From: Sindora glabra
Taxonomy: Eukaryota > Streptophyta > Magnoliopsida > Fabales > Fabaceae
Assembly (NCBI GenBank): GCA_020226215.1
Contig: CM035232.1
Location: 58,971,220 to 59,035,219, forward strand
DNA: 64,000 nt
Direction: 5' to 3'
Position 1 is the first letter of the stretch. Every line of letters begins with the position of its first letter. The position numbers and the translations under genes are program-made. This document shows, in pieces, positions 52,014 to 64,000 of this stretch. The notes under the pieces were generated by a model. That model was not told the DNA's origin and did no database searches. It saw nothing but the letters and a program-made list of their open reading frames with translations.

Positions 52014-52839
52014 TTATGTAACACCCTGATCTAAGAATCAAAAATTAAATTTTTTTGTACTAATCTCCAGCTTACTTATCTTTTTCCATGATTCAACTTG
52101 TTATTGAATGGTATGTTACAATATTGAAGTATTCTACCTTTCTCAAGCATCCTTCATCCATTAGGGTAGGCATTTAAAAACAATAAACAACAATGAAATA
52201 AGTTACAAAACTTAATCAGTGTGAGCCTATTAAACTATCTTATGTTTTTATTTAATAAGAGTCTCTTCTTTTCTAGATTTCTTATTATTATTACTCTATT
52301 ACTTCCATATTGATCATTTTCGTATGTCTTAAGTGTTTCATAATATTAGTCTTTTATTACCTTTTCCACATCATCTACACCCTCCATAAAAGGATTTCCT
52401 TTATTCAAGTCTTTACATTATACTTGTTAAAAAAGATATTATTATTTTTAATATTTTTTTGTAACTTAAATTGCCTTTTTAGCAACCATCTATTTTATTA
52501 CTCTTGGTTATTATGTGTGGCCATTTATATTCCTATACAGGTGGTAAATCTCAAACCACTATTATGTTTCAAGCATTATTATGTGTCATATGCTACTTTA
52601 CATGTTTTATATAGTGAATTCCCATATAAATATTCTATTATTTGTATAACCTTAACAATAGGAAAGAATAAATAGTAAGTTATAATATAATTCATAAACT
52701 TGCACTCTACGATCATAACATTAACTCATAAACATATAGGATACTATTATAGTCATGTATAACTCATAAGCATATAACATGCAATGAAGTATGCAATGTG
52801 GACTTTACAATATGGTGTCGTACATTTTGTCTATATAAG

Positions 52840-53115
52840 TGCATTGCTAGCTTTCTCTTGCTAATAATCAAATATCCATCTTTATAACCACATTACTAGC
52901 TTCCACTAATTAAAAACCAATTTATTCATATTCATATAAGTTTGTGATGTTGCAACAATATGTGATATCATATTTCCTATCCCTATAACCATATTATCAA
53001 CCTCTACTCACTAATAATCAAATATCCATCCTCATAACCACATTACCAACCCTAATTTGCTAACAACCAAATATCCATCCTTATAACCATACTATTAGCT
53101 TCCACTCATTAATTA
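52840..53115. repeat. ~50-bp tandem sub-repeats, E 5' LTR copy
   Basis: Same unit as 36777-37020: AAATATCCATCCTTATAACC, then CTAGCTTCCACT and CTAATAA. The shared array in both LTRs makes it an original LTR feature. Confidence 0.7.
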
Positions 53116-53667
53116 CTAAATATTTTTTATATTTATATAGCGTGCTTATATCATATCAGGATTTTTGCCATAATTAGCTATTATATGATACCATATTCCA
53201 TTTCATAATGCTTATGAATGCATTCTTGAATAATTAAAATTAATATTACATTTCATGTTTCATAAGCAAATATGTACATAGAATACAAAAAATCATGTAT
53301 GCATAATTGTCATAATTCATGATATCTGATCTCATTCACATTCCCATTTCTTATGCAATATCTCATACAATATAAAAATCTTTAATACACATGTGCTATT
53401 AACACACATGTATACACTTTTACCATATTCAAACATAATTTATCATGATCATCATAAGATACTATCATTCATAATCCATGTATGGTCCATACAAGATATC
53501 ATAAATATCCAAGTTCTTCTTTTTTTAGCGTATTTTCAAATGTATACTCATCTTGAGTTTTCATCCTTAACATATACATATATTTATATATGTATGTATA
53601 TAATACTTGGCACGAGCCATTTTACTTTGTTTTATTTGCATGTTGCTTTCTTTATTATTTATTATTT

Positions 53668-53692
53668 GTGTGTGTGTGTGTGTGTGTGTGTA
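53668..53692. repeat. (GT)n microsatellite
   Basis: About 25 bp of GT dinucleotides; source of spurious VCVCVC frames. Confidence 0.95.
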
Positions 53693-54222
53693 TCCTTTTA
53701 ATCATATTTGCAACTATGTACCTATCCATATTGCCACTCTATATCAATATTTACAGTCACATACGAACATTTATTTTTCATCTCTATATTAATATCCATA
53801 TCACATATGTATAATAACTTCCCCTTTTTATATAGCACAATCATATACATATATTATTTTCTTTATATTAACATTAACAATCTCATGTGTGCATTTATTC
53901 TCATCCTTATTTTCATATTTTTAACTATGTACATACATTTACTTTCACTTTAATATTAATATTTACAATTTTGGATATAGGTTTATTCTTTACCTTTGCC
54001 TTCTTACCCATAATCACATCCTCATAATTGTTATCATTTTTTCCTTAATAAAATAGTCATGTTCACACATATTAATTTCATAAAACAATTATAAATGTAT
54101 ATATATGTGTATTTCTATAATCCAATTTTATACGTATATAATCTTTTCATAAAAATAGTCATGTACTTAAGTACATTTCATTCATAAACCATTCACAAAT
54201 CCATAAAGATTAGCCATTTACA

Positions 54223-54344
<122 letters not shown>

Positions 54345-55520
54345 ATCATGTTCCTAGCTTATTTTCATAAAAATAGTAACATGGGTGTTTGTTATTTTCA
54401 TAATAAAAATAGTAACATATGCGTATAATATTTCTAGAAAACTAATCACATATGCATGTAGTATTTCATATTAATAAAAACAATGGCATAAATGAATATA
54501 TTATTTCTAAACCAATCATGTAGTTATATAATATTTTATATTAATAAAAAATAGTAACATACATGCTTATTATTTTAATAAACTTAATAATGTACATAAA
54601 TAATATTTTATTTTAATAAAATCAATCACATACATATATAATAAATTATATTAATAAAAATAGTAACATACATATTCTCACTTTATTATTTATTTTCATT
54701 TAAATAACTCCATACATACATGCACTTTTCCTCCATTTTCCCCCTTTTTTTCCTATTTATTTACCTTTACCACATCATCATGACCATTGTAATTTTCCAC
54801 TCCATAATTATGATTAACTTTATTTATAAATAAAATTCCTTTGATTCTTCACAAACTAATTGCTTATTTATTCACTACCTTTAGGTAAGATCATTTTGAA
54901 TTAATTAGTACAAATTTAAAATACAATTAATGGGAATGGGGTATCTGAAATACTTTTTCCATATTTTCTAAATTTATTCCTCATTTTGAATCATAATTTA
55001 ATAGGGAATCCTATAATATTATCAGCTTAAGACTCGTAAACCTTTATTCTCCCATGTTCGTATATTTGTTAGTGTAGAAAATTTAAAATTGAAACCCAAA
55101 TTAATGAGAGATGGAAGGGGTACCAAAACCTACCCTCTCTAATTTATCCAACTTTTCTTATATTAAATTAATACCTTAAGAATTATCTTATAAATGCTTC
55201 CATATACTACCTTTTTGCAATGATTATTTCTCATAATTTTTTCCAAGCATTCCATTAAGGTTTCAAATCATGGAATGGCCTAACTCAACTTTATAATTTT
55301 TACCAAATTTCCTTAGCATTTTAACCATGATGAACAAACATAATATTCCTCAAGTCTTCTCTTTTACCCATAATTATGCATGATAAGATTCTTCAAGGGT
55401 TTTCCATGTTTTCATTATAAATCCATTATTCTCTTTTCATATTATGTTTTTACTTATATTATACACCTTCCTATAATCATATTTTTACTAATTTGAAAAT
55501 GTTAAAGCATCCATGTTAAA

Positions 55521-57092
55521 TGATATTTTTACTAATTTGATAATTATAGGGGTTAAGGATTTAATTAGTAAAATGCAAAGATATGATGGACTTACATGTA
55601 TTGTCATAATTTTATATGCCCAATTGCTTTTTTGGAGAGATAATAAAATGCTAAATTCAACTCCAACTTTTAAAGTTTGGAATTGATAAAATAGATATAG
55701 CTCACTAAACCATAAAATGCTTTGGTACATATGTATAATTTTTTATTTGAAGCAATGTTTGAATATAAAATTTGATTCCATTGTGTTTCACATATTTAAA
55801 TAGAGCTAGTTTGATTGGTTAAAAGCATTGTATAATAAGAACAAGTTTACCAATTTGCTTCTTTTAGTGTAGTTGGTCTTTACTTTAGTATAAAACTAAC
55901 AGATTAATTCCAAATATGCTTCACTTGCTTCTTTACTCAAAATGGAATTGAATTGACATATGAAATACTACTCTTTTAAAAAATTCATGAAAATTTGGTG
56001 TTTTGGACTTTCAAAACATAAATTTGTTCAAGTTGCTCTTTTATTCTATATACTATTATATCTATCTCTTTTATAGAATTTTTTATTTCTATAGGTTACT
56101 CTTTTGAGGGCCAATTCAAAAATTAAGTTAGCATTTATACTTTTACATGTGACAAAATTTAAAAAAACAAGCAAACAGCATGGTACAAAAAAGTACATCT
56201 CACTACTAAGATTCAAACTATTCTAAAGGAACAAATAGACTATACTTTCATAGTACAAGTTTAAAGTGACACATTAAGAAAGATGCAAAAGAACAAGCAC
56301 TCACATTTCACAAAGTTAAAAGTTAATGTGACTAAATAATAACATTTCTAAAATAATAAGCAGCAAGGAAGATTAAGAGTAAGAGAAGGAGCTTTTTAAG
56401 ATGAAGTTGCTCATTGTATATGTGTTATCCCTAATAGCTAGTTTCTCCTTTTGGTTATAAATAGAAGATCATTTCATGACTCCATACTCTAGGCATCTCT
56501 TTCTCTCTCTAAAAATGCTCTCTTTCTAGAATTCTTTCTACCTTGTATAGTTTTTTTTATTAAGCTTTAAATTGTATATCTATACTATTAAAATGCAAAA
56601 TCTATTTTTGTATTTTCAAGAAATAAACCTTACCTTGTAAAGGTTCATTAGTTAGAATAAAGTGTGACAAAAACACTTAGAGACACTATGTAACTAGGTT
56701 GTGAGAAAGGAAATACGCAAATGTTAAGGTGGGATAACTTGAGTACTTAAAAAATTAAGCAAGAAAGTGTATTAGGCTTTGTAAAGAAAAAAATACTTGT
56801 GGATAACCATCAAGATTAATCTTAATCTTGGAAGAGTGGAGTAAACCTTGAAGGACAATTATTCAATCGAACAACTATAACATTGATGTTATCTTGTCTT
56901 TCCTTTACTCTTTTTTTACATACACTTTATTGCATATTTTTACTTATAATTTACTTGATTTGTCATATGTACTTTCTAGTTGCTTAAAGGTGACAAAAAA
57001 GCAAGCTTGAAAAAGCAAGTGTTTTTTGCTCTTAATTACTTTAATTTTTTAAACACCAATTCTCCTCCTCTTGGTGTATTTTTGTCTTATCA
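55521..57092 (+). mobile_element. 5' LTR of the SIRE-like element (about 1.57 kb)
   Basis: Starts TGATATTTTTAC exactly where similarity to the other E LTR stops, and ends GTCTTATCA, giving TGATA/TATCA inverted ends. The tail CACCAATTCTCCTCCTCTTG is typical of the U5 end in this group. A TATA box lies at 56456. The start is less certain than the end. Confidence 0.7.
56456..56463 (+). promoter_or_regulatory. TATA box of the SIRE-like LTR
   Basis: TATAAATA within TTGGTTATAAATAGAAG, followed by a CT-rich leader (TCTCTTTCTCTCTCT), as expected for the LTR promoter. Confidence 0.55.
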
Positions 57093-57106
57093 ATTAGCAT
57101 TAGAGC
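57093..57106 (+). other. Primer binding site of the SIRE-like element
   Basis: ATTAGCATTAGAGC directly after the LTR end; a decayed form of ATTGGTATCAGAGC (tRNA-Met type). Confidence 0.7.
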
Positions 57107-57189
57107 TTAGTCTTTATTGTTAAAACTTAACAACTTTTGAGCAAAAATCTTGTAGGAACTAATACGGATAACCTTTGATCATCACATAG

Positions 57190-59250
57190 ATAAAAAATGC
57201 ACTCTATATTTAGGCCATAATTATTTGATGGAATAAATTATGATTTTTTAAGACATCAAATATGATATTCCTTCAAGATACTGATGATAAAACGTGAAGG
57301 TTGATTGAGAAAGGATATGCTTTCCTAACAAGAAAGCAAAATGAAATTAATGTTTCAAAACCAAAGAATGAGTGAAGTGAACTAAAAAGAAAAAGAGCAA
57401 TCTCCATGCTAAAGCCAACAATATTATCTTATATGCTATTATTCCTAAAGAATATAAAATAAACTCTAAATTGCCTTTGAAGGAACATGGCAAGTACATA
57501 CTACTAATGTCAATATGCTTTCTTAAGAGCATGAACTCTTCAATTGGAGGAGGATAAAAGCATCGAGTCTATATTTGAAGGACTTTCTATTATCTTGAAT
57601 GATTTTAATGTTCTAGTTAGAATAATTCCCAAGTAAGATGCCATTTTGAAAACTACTTAGATGCTTCCTAAGTTCAAAGGAATTTAAGTGCAATGCTATT
57701 CAAAAAGGCAATAAACTTGATACTTTTACCCATAATGAGCTAAAAGGTAAAGTCATAACTTATAAGAAAAACCAAGATGATGAAAGATGCAACTAACAAA
57801 AGAAAAAGAAACATTATTCTTAAAGTTTCAAAATCTTTTTAAGAAGATGAAAAAGATGATGATGATGATGAAATGGCTTGCCTTATTAAGATGTTCACCA
57901 AAATTCTTAAAAGAAAAAGTCAAGATATACTTCAAAAAATTACTTTCAAGAAAAAAAAAAGCAAAGAAAAAAATAAGCAATTAAGTCTCTATTTGGTTTA
58001 AATGCAAAAAGCTCAGCCATATCAACATAAATTGTTGAAATGTAAAGAGAAAGTTTTCAAAAAGGCCATTTAAAATAAAAACAATAATGGCTACTTAGGA
58101 TAATGAATACATACGCTTAGATAACGATGATAAAAAAGAAGAAGCGAAGGAAGATAGCAGCCTTTGCTTCATGGCAAAAGATGACTACACTAAGGTAATG
58201 GAGACTTACCTATTCCTTATGCTAAGTCGCATGGTTCTTTTGAAATTTTGTTAAAGGATTCCTAAAACATCATGAAAAAAATACTTTTCCATTCTAAAAG
58301 AAAATTCTTCTTTACAAAAGAATTTTAAAAAGTTAAAAAATGATTTTTATTCTTTGCAAAGTGAAAATCAAGAACTTGAAAAAAAGTTTTGAAGTTTTGA
58401 AAAATGATTTTGACCATTTGAGAAATAAGAATTAAGAATTACAAGATAATATGAATTCTTTGGAAAATAAAAATATTCTTTTCAAAGAAGAAAATTTTGA
58501 TGAAATGGATGTATTTTCTTAAAATGATTAATCAAAAGAAAATTTTCTTTTATCAAATGAAGTAATTTCTTTGCAAAAGGAAAAATAAATTTTGATTGAA
58601 AAAAAGATGGTTGCTTATTTTGAAAACACTTTAAATAAGTAAATGGCTATTTTCTAGAAATTAACCTAAATGCTAAAAAGCAAATGGCTACTCCTCCAAA
58701 AAGCAAGTGGTTACTCTTTTAAAAAATAACTAAAATGCAATAAAGCAATTAATTGCTTCTTAAAAAAGCAACTAGAGTTTTAAAAAGCAAATAGTTACTC
58801 ATTCTAAAAAAAGTAATAAAAAAATTTCAAAAACTAAATAGAAAGTTATTTTTCAAAAGAAAAACAAGTTTTAGAAAAACAAAAGCTAGTTGCTCATTCT
58901 TTAAAAAATGAGAACTAACTAATGAAAAAAATGGTAAAGTCCTTGAAAAAGGATCTGTCTCATTTTGTGAAAGAAAAAAGGAAATTGAATGATGTTTTGG
59001 GAAAATAAAAACATTCCTTTAACAAAAAGGAAGTTAGTTTCATAGAAAGAAAGAATGATAAATATTATAAGAATTTTTTTATAAAAGTAACTCAACCAAC
59101 TCTATCTTGTAACTTTATGAGAAAAAACGACATACATCCTAATATTGTGATCATAAGTAGTTACTTATTTGTGATGCACAAAGGGGGACTTAAAGGTTAA
59201 TGTCCAAAAAGAGCGAGGAACTAACCTGAAGGGACCTAAGATAATTTAGG
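57190..59250 (+). pseudogene. SIRE-like gag relic with lysine-rich coiled-coil tail
   Basis: Text near 57220 reads FDGINYDFFKTSNMIFLQ, the start of copia gag, followed by IIPK-type and LPKFKG-type text (about 57620-57690). An acidic run (DEKDDDDDEMACL in one frame) lies at about 57850. At about 58085-58200 is text like ATWDNEYIR and EEAKEDSSLCFMAKDD. From 58290 to 59050 the DNA is A-rich and codes in pieces for Lys/Glu/Asn-rich heptad-like protein (KNFKKLKNDFYSLQSENQEL). A zinc knuckle was not recognised. Many stops and frame changes. Confidence 0.7.
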
Positions 59251-59289
59251 TATTTAAAATAACAAAGATACTCTTTGCAGGTGAACTTA

Positions 59290-59525
59290 AAGGCAAATGT
59301 CGAAAAGGACTATTAGTCCTTGATAGTGGTTGCTTAAAGCGTATGGCAAGAGATTTAAGCAAGTTCATTTCTCTCATGCCAATTCAAAAAGGAAACATAA
59401 TTTTTGTTGATAACATAAAATACAAAATTATTGGGATTGGTAAGATTAATATAGATTCCTTATCTCATCTCAATAATGTTAGAATGGTGGAACTTCTCAA
59501 ACACAATTTATTAAGCATAAGTTAA
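59290..59525 (+). pseudogene. SIRE-like protease relic
   Basis: Text LLVLDSGCLKRMARDLSKFI (about 59310 on) has the retropepsin-type active-site motif DSG preserved. It continues NIIFVDNIKYKIIGIGKINI and LLKHNLLSIS and stops at TAA (59523-59525). The fold is that of copia aspartic protease followed by the link to integrase. In-frame stop and loss of context make it inactive. Confidence 0.8.
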
Positions 59526-60650
59526 CTTTATGACAAAGGCTATAGAGTTGTATTTGAATAAAGTATCTTTTGTAAGCCAAAAAATAGATAATATTTGTGC
59601 TATTAGAGGATATTCCTATAAAGGAAGTTAAATGTTTTGTTTCAAAAAATTATCAAAGTTAGCTTAGCATAAAAGTTTAGGCTATGTTAACATGCACCTT
59701 ATTTCAAACCATTTCAAAAATGATTTAGTTCATGGCCATTCCAAAATTAACTTTGAGAAAAATCATATTTATAATGCTTGTTAACAAAGGAAAACAAGTG
59801 AAATTTTCTTTTCAACCTAAAAATATTGTTTCCTCTTCAAAACCTTTGGAGTTATTGCATATGGATTTTTTTAGTCCTAGCAAGACCCAAAACTTTAACT
59901 GTAAAAGATATAGTTTAGTTATTGTTAATAATTTCTTAAGATATACTTGGTTGCTCTTTTTATCTCATAAAGATGAGACTATTAATGAATTTGAAAGGCT
60001 TTGCAAAAAGATTGAAAATAAGAAAGGTGTGTACAAATCAAGAATTAAAAGTGATCATGGTGAAGAATTTGAAAATCATATTTTTTGAAAATTTTTATGA
60101 AAAAAATGGTAGTAGCCATAATTTTTTATATCCTAGAACTTCTCAACAAAATAGCATAGTTAAAAGGAAAAAGAGAACTTTAATTGATGTGGCTAAAACC
60201 ATGCTTTATGAAAATGATCTTCCAAAATATTTTTAGGTAGAAGCCATAAACACTTCATGCCACATCACAAATAGATACTTGATACATCTCATCTTCAAAA
60301 AGACTACACAATGATGCTCAAATGAATAAGCCTTCGAAAGAAGATAGTAATTTCATTTCAAAAGGCAACATATCAAATCAGTAATCATAACATAAGAATT
60401 CTAAAAATTTTTAAAATAGAGCAAAATAAGCAAGCAATTCTAAATGAGTAATATGGATAAAAAAAAGTAAGCTAAGCCAAATGAGCAAGGCAATCCAAAT
60501 AAGTGACCTAATGAGCAAATAGTTAGGTGTTAAAATAGGAATCTTATAAGAGAATGGAGGCATATGCTAACCTATCTAAATAAATATATCATTGGTAATC
60601 CTTCTTAAGGAATTTGAACAAGTCCTTATTTAAAAACAATAAAAACTTGG
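59526..60650 (+). pseudogene. SIRE-like integrase relic
   Basis: LLHMDFFSPSKTQNFNCKRY (about 59855) holds the first catalytic Asp and RIKSDHGEEFENHIF (about 60043) the second. A one-base slip in the T run at about 60080-60088 shifts the frame; then NSIVKRKKRTLIDVAKTML has Lys where the family's catalytic Glu is expected. After NTSCHITNRYLIH the text is poorer and enters the region before RT (IIGNPS.GI.TSPYLK at about 60590). It stops at the H2 insertion point, CTTGG. Confidence 0.8.
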
Positions 60651-62230
60651 TGATAAGTAAGATTTTATCTACATTATTTGCACCTATTTTATGTCTCTTA
60701 GTGTATTATATTTGCTATATTTCATAAAATTGGCCTTATTTTATAATTTAGGATTAGTTTTACAATATTTCAATTTTATTTTATTAATACTGGATTTTAA
60801 CAATATTTCTATTTTTCAACTGTATCTTAAGCTTTAATTGTTAAATTGGGGTGATTTTTATATCGTTGAAAAGTTTAGTTGTTTTAATCAAAGCCCAATT
60901 TGGACTCCTTCAAGCCCTTATTTAGCTGAGAAACTGAAGTCTTGTTTCTGTCCTAACTAAGCTAACTTCAATTTTTAGACTATATCTAGAGCTACAAAGT
61001 CCCAATTGATATGAAACCAATGCCCAAATCTTCATAAGGCCAAACTTACAAATTTTATATTTGGATTACCTAAATTACATTATTTTAGTGGTCTTATAAT
61101 GCTTGGAATTCAAACTTATGAGAATTTATTACTGTAATTGTTAAAGTTAATTACTTTGTAAAAATAAGTTCTAGGCTTCTATTGTAATCCTAAGAGACAT
61201 AAAATTCAAGTCCAAAAGAGTTTTAGAGTAACTAATCATATGTAAAGTCAAGAACACAGGTTAGCTTAGAGATTTTACACTTTACTGAATTTAGCTTTCT
61301 CTCTTCTTTTAGTATTCTTGCTCTTCATCAATAAAGAGCTAAATTTTGGAGTTGATTCAAGGGGTTTAAGGCTTTTCACTTCTGGATTATGAGATCATAA
61401 TCTATAATATTAATTTTCTTTAATTAATTTTTGTTTTCCCCTAATTACTTACGCTGATTTCTTAAAATTACATGTGTTAGATGTTGATTTGTTATAATTA
61501 GTATTCATCCTTATAATTTCTAATCTTTTATTATTTTAATGTTGAATTATGGTTGATAAATCACAATTTTACACTTAGCAAAGGATTGAGGGGATAATTT
61601 AGAAGTTTTTAATTTAATTTCTTAATTCAACTGACTTTTATCTTTAAATCAATTTTAATCTAGTTTAAGGATTATAACAATTTCTTAATTTAGTTAATCT
61701 TAATTGATTAAATCCTAGATGGTTATTTAGCATATGGTTTGTGAATTATTGTAGGGTTTTAGATAACTCAAAGTTGAAAATTAATTAGAAAAATTAAATA
61801 TTAATTAACCCATGATCAATTTAAACTAGAGCTCTCAATTCCTTGAATTGATTATTTTATTATATTATTTTTCTTCCTTGTTGTTTATTTTATATTTTAC
61901 TTTTTTTAATACATTTATTTCAATTTAAATTCACAAAACTCTCCATTCTAATTCTTTGTTAGTCTGCATATTGCATACTACAATATACAACATTTTATTA
62001 CTATATTCTACATTCTATCTAGTTTTTATTTTTAATTTTGTTTGCATTAGTTTCTTAGTGTTTTTAGTGCATAAGTAATTAAAACAATTGCATAAACATT
62101 GTTGATAAATCAATTAAAGAAGAAAATTCAAAAGATCACTAAGGGTACGACCTGGTTTGCTTTGCTATACTACATTATTCTAATGAAATTACCAATAAAC
62201 TAATTTTGGTGCATTGCGATGTGTAAATCA
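60651..62230 (+). mobile_element. H2: solo LTR of family H, TSD CTTGG/CTTAG
   Basis: Starts TGATAAGTAAGATTTTATC and ends GCGATGTGTAAATCA. Flanked by CTTGG (60646-60650) and CTTAG (62231-62235), one mismatch. Removing it joins the pol text (N-L-A-L...DEALLDES). Length 1,580 bp. The tail (GGTACGACCTGGTTTGC) is like Athila/Tat-type U5. No ORF or PBS. It is the same family as H1 in reverse orientation. Confidence 0.88.
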
Positions 62231-62235
62231 CTTAG

Positions 62236-63779
62236 CCCTTCCCTCTCATGTTAAACTAAAGAATGTTGATGAAGCACTTCTTGATGAGAGTTAGACCTAA
62301 GCCATGCAAAAGGAATTTAACTAATTTTTAAAAAATAAGGTATGGACACTTATACCCAAGCTTCTCAACCATTCAATCATTAGCATTGAGTGGGTATTTC
62401 ATAATAAGCTATATGAATTTGAAAAATTGGTAAGAAACAAAGCAAGATTAATAGAACAAGGATACAATCAATAAGAAGATATTAATTGTGATAAAACTTA
62501 TGCTTCTATTGCTAAGCTTGAATCCATTAGAATACTACTTGCTTTTACATCCCATAGAAATTACAAGATTTGTCAAATGGATGTCAAAAGTGCTTTCTTA
62601 AATATTTTCTTAAATAAGGAAGCTTATGTTAAACAACCTCCTAGATTTGAAATCATTGAAAAGCCAAATCATGTTGTCAAACTCATAAAAGCTTTATATG
62701 ATTTTAAGCAATCTCCTAAAGCACTTGGTATGAAGGACTTAGTAAATTACTTATTGAAAATAGTTTTAAAAAAGGAAAAATATACACCACTCTTTTCATT
62801 AAACATATTAAGCATGATATCTTAATTATAAAAATTTATGTTAATGATATTATATTTGGATCTACTAATGAGCTTTTGTTCAAGGAATTTTCTAATCTTA
62901 TGAAATAAGAGTTCGAAATAAGCATGATAAGTGAGCTTACATTCTTCCATGGACTTAAAGTGAAACAAATCAAAGATGGAATTTTTATCAATTAGGCTAA
63001 GTACACTAAAGATCTCTTAAAGAAATTTAGGATAGATAACATAAAATTCCTTAGTACACTTATGAGCCCTTTCATTAAACTTAATAAGGATAAAAATGGT
63101 AAGTAGTAGATAAGAAGCTGTATAGAGGCATGATTGGTTCATTTTTCTATTTACTTGCTAGTGGATTGGATATCATGTTTAGTATATGCTTATGTGCAAA
63201 GCATTAGTCTAATCCCAAACAATCATACTTGGTAGCTATGATAAAAATTTTTAAATATCTTCTTGGTGCTAGAAATCTTAATTTGTGGTATCCTAAAAAT
63301 AATTGCTTTGTTCTTATTATATACTCTAACATTGACTTTGCTAGATGTAAGCTAAATAGGAAAAGTACTAATAAAGTATATCATTTCTTAAGTCAATGCC
63401 TTGTTTCATGGAAAAGTAGAAAGAAACCTTTAGTTAGTCTTTCAATAGTTAAGGTAGAATATATGTAGCTAGAAATAGTTGTGCTTAAGTATTCTGGATG
63501 AAGTAATAACTTGGAGTTTATAGTTTGAATCTTGATCATATTCTAATGCTTTGTGATAATATTAATGCTATCAACTTGACTAAAAATCCTATTTAACATT
63601 CTAGAACTAAACCTATTAAGATTAAGTATCATTTTATAAGAGATCATGTTCCCAAAAGCGATATTGAGCTTAATTTTATAAATACTAAAAATTAATTAAC
63701 TGATATTTTCACAAAATCCATCCCTGAAGATAAATTTTGTTTTATAAGAAATGAGATAGGAATGATTAATTTCAATTAA
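62236..63779 (+). pseudogene. SIRE-like RT and RNase H relic
   Basis: RT: NVDEALLDES (about 62262), KARLIEQGYNQ (62440), MDVKSAFLNIFLNKEAYVKQ (62580) and KLIKALYDFKQSPKA (62682). The active site reads IYVNDIIFGST (about 62832), so the first Asp of YVDD is Asn. RNase H: FKYLLGARNLNLWYPKNN (63253), RKSTNKVYHFLSQCLVSW (63358), then INLTKNPI.HSRTKPIKIKY (63570) and IFTKSIPEDKFCFIRNE (63705). It ends MINFN and TAA near 63779. In-frame stops at several places. Confidence 0.88.
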
Positions 63780-64000
63780 TTTAAGTTCAAAATATTTAAA
63801 TTAATTTTTGGAAAAGTTGAAAATTGTGTGATGCATTTTCATAATTAATATCCATAAATCATTTAAGTTTTTTTTAAATTAAAAAATCTAATAAGCTATA
63901 TTACCTAGAATTAGTTATACATGCATGAAAGTTGGCAAATGGTAAACATATTCCTTCTATAAAGGAAACTTATTAGGTCCATAAGGAAAAGAAAAAATTT
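63780..64000 (+). other. Non-coding tail of the SIRE-like element before its 3' LTR
   Basis: AT-rich DNA after the pol stop. The LTR start TGATATTTTTAC does not occur before the window ends, so the 3' LTR is beyond the edge. Confidence 0.6.

Larger units (their letters stand above)
49582..52016 (-). other. E internal region, non-coding, split by S4
   Basis: About 1.06 kb outside S4, between PPT (49582-49595) and PBS. I found no gag/pol on the minus strand; weak protein-like text near 51900-51990 (minus strand, KKKNAKYKQVENVW) has no assigned family. Consistent with a LARD-type non-autonomous element or a large internal deletion. Confidence 0.55.
55521..64000 (+). mobile_element. SIRE-like Ty1/copia element, 5' LTR and most of the internal region
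   Basis: 5' LTR 55521-57092, PBS at 57093, gag, protease, integrase, RT and RNase H relics in copia order, ending at a stop near 63779. The long lysine-rich, coiled-coil gag tail and the text DSGC, SDHG and KSTN resemble SIRE/Maximus-type elements. It is split by solo LTR H2. The 3' LTR lies beyond the window. It was inserted into the E 5' LTR; TTAAA (55516-55520) is the predicted TSD. Confidence 0.82.

Noticed and set aside
52310..52675. 121-codon hydrophobic frame
   Set aside because: Lies inside the E 5' LTR, is T-rich, shows no recognised motif, and the aligned part of the other LTR (about 36290-36620) does not keep it open.
57787..57984. 65-codon lysine/methionine-rich frame as a small gene
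   Set aside because: It is a frame-shifted piece of the SIRE-like gag; another frame gives the acidic gag text expected there.

Overview
The window looks like repeat-rich, gene-poor nuclear DNA of a flowering plant, probably a dicot. It is very AT-rich, and essentially all of it can be read as nested LTR retrotransposons: Athila-like and chromovirus-like Ty3/gypsy elements, SIRE-like and Tork/RE1-like Ty1/copia elements, non-autonomous long-LTR elements, and many solo LTRs. I found no host gene, rRNA, tRNA or CRISPR array. Every protein-like stretch is a decayed retroelement gag/pol or Athila-type ORF. The species cannot be fixed from the sequence alone.

Layout, left to right. 1-4247: 3' part of an Athila-like element (broken ORF, two purine tracts, about 1.4-kb 3' LTR with tandem palindromic units). 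It sits inside an older long gypsy-type LTR (A0: 4248-5285 and 9274-11100). A0 is also split by a solo LTR of a related family (A1: 5286-9268, target-site duplication TATAT) that carries a 380-bp tandem duplication. 11101-11862: AT-rich DNA with no assignment. 11863-35980: chromovirus-like gypsy element G1. Its 5' LTR (11863-15514) holds an unrelated solo LTR (H1), and its gag holds a copia-type solo LTR (S1, TSD CCAAG) and a 10.4-kb insertion, BC (TSD TTAAC). Its dead pol spans 28969-32410. Its 3' LTR (from 32483) holds solo LTR S3 and is then interrupted at 35981 by element E.

35981-55520: element E, minus strand, with a very long LTR (about 5.2 kb) and an internal region of only about 1 kb. 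Its 3' LTR is split by a minus-strand copia element F (39089-47501), which is itself split by solo LTR D (43401-46970, TSD TGCTC). Its internal region holds solo LTR S4 (TSD TCAAG). Its 5' LTR is interrupted at 55521 by a SIRE-like copia element that runs off the right edge and contains solo LTR H2 (60651-62230). The deepest stacks are four levels (D in F in E in G1; H2 in SIRE-like in E in G1).

The most unusual object is BC (18573-28963). It is flanked by a clean 5-bp TSD and has PBS, short internal region, PPT and 3' LTR in normal order on the minus strand. Its other LTR is inverted, and the inverted copy lacks about the first 125 bp of U3. Both outer ends are therefore U5 ends. This fits fold-back (snap-back) synthesis during reverse transcription followed by integration of a palindromic cDNA. 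A second theme is that the A/B/C/D long-LTR family has no ORFs but shares its U5 end and PBS type with G1, suggesting a non-autonomous family mobilised by a G1-like chromovirus. Boundaries were read by eye from TG...CA ends, TSDs, PBS/PPT motifs and copy-to-copy comparison; no alignment program or database was used.
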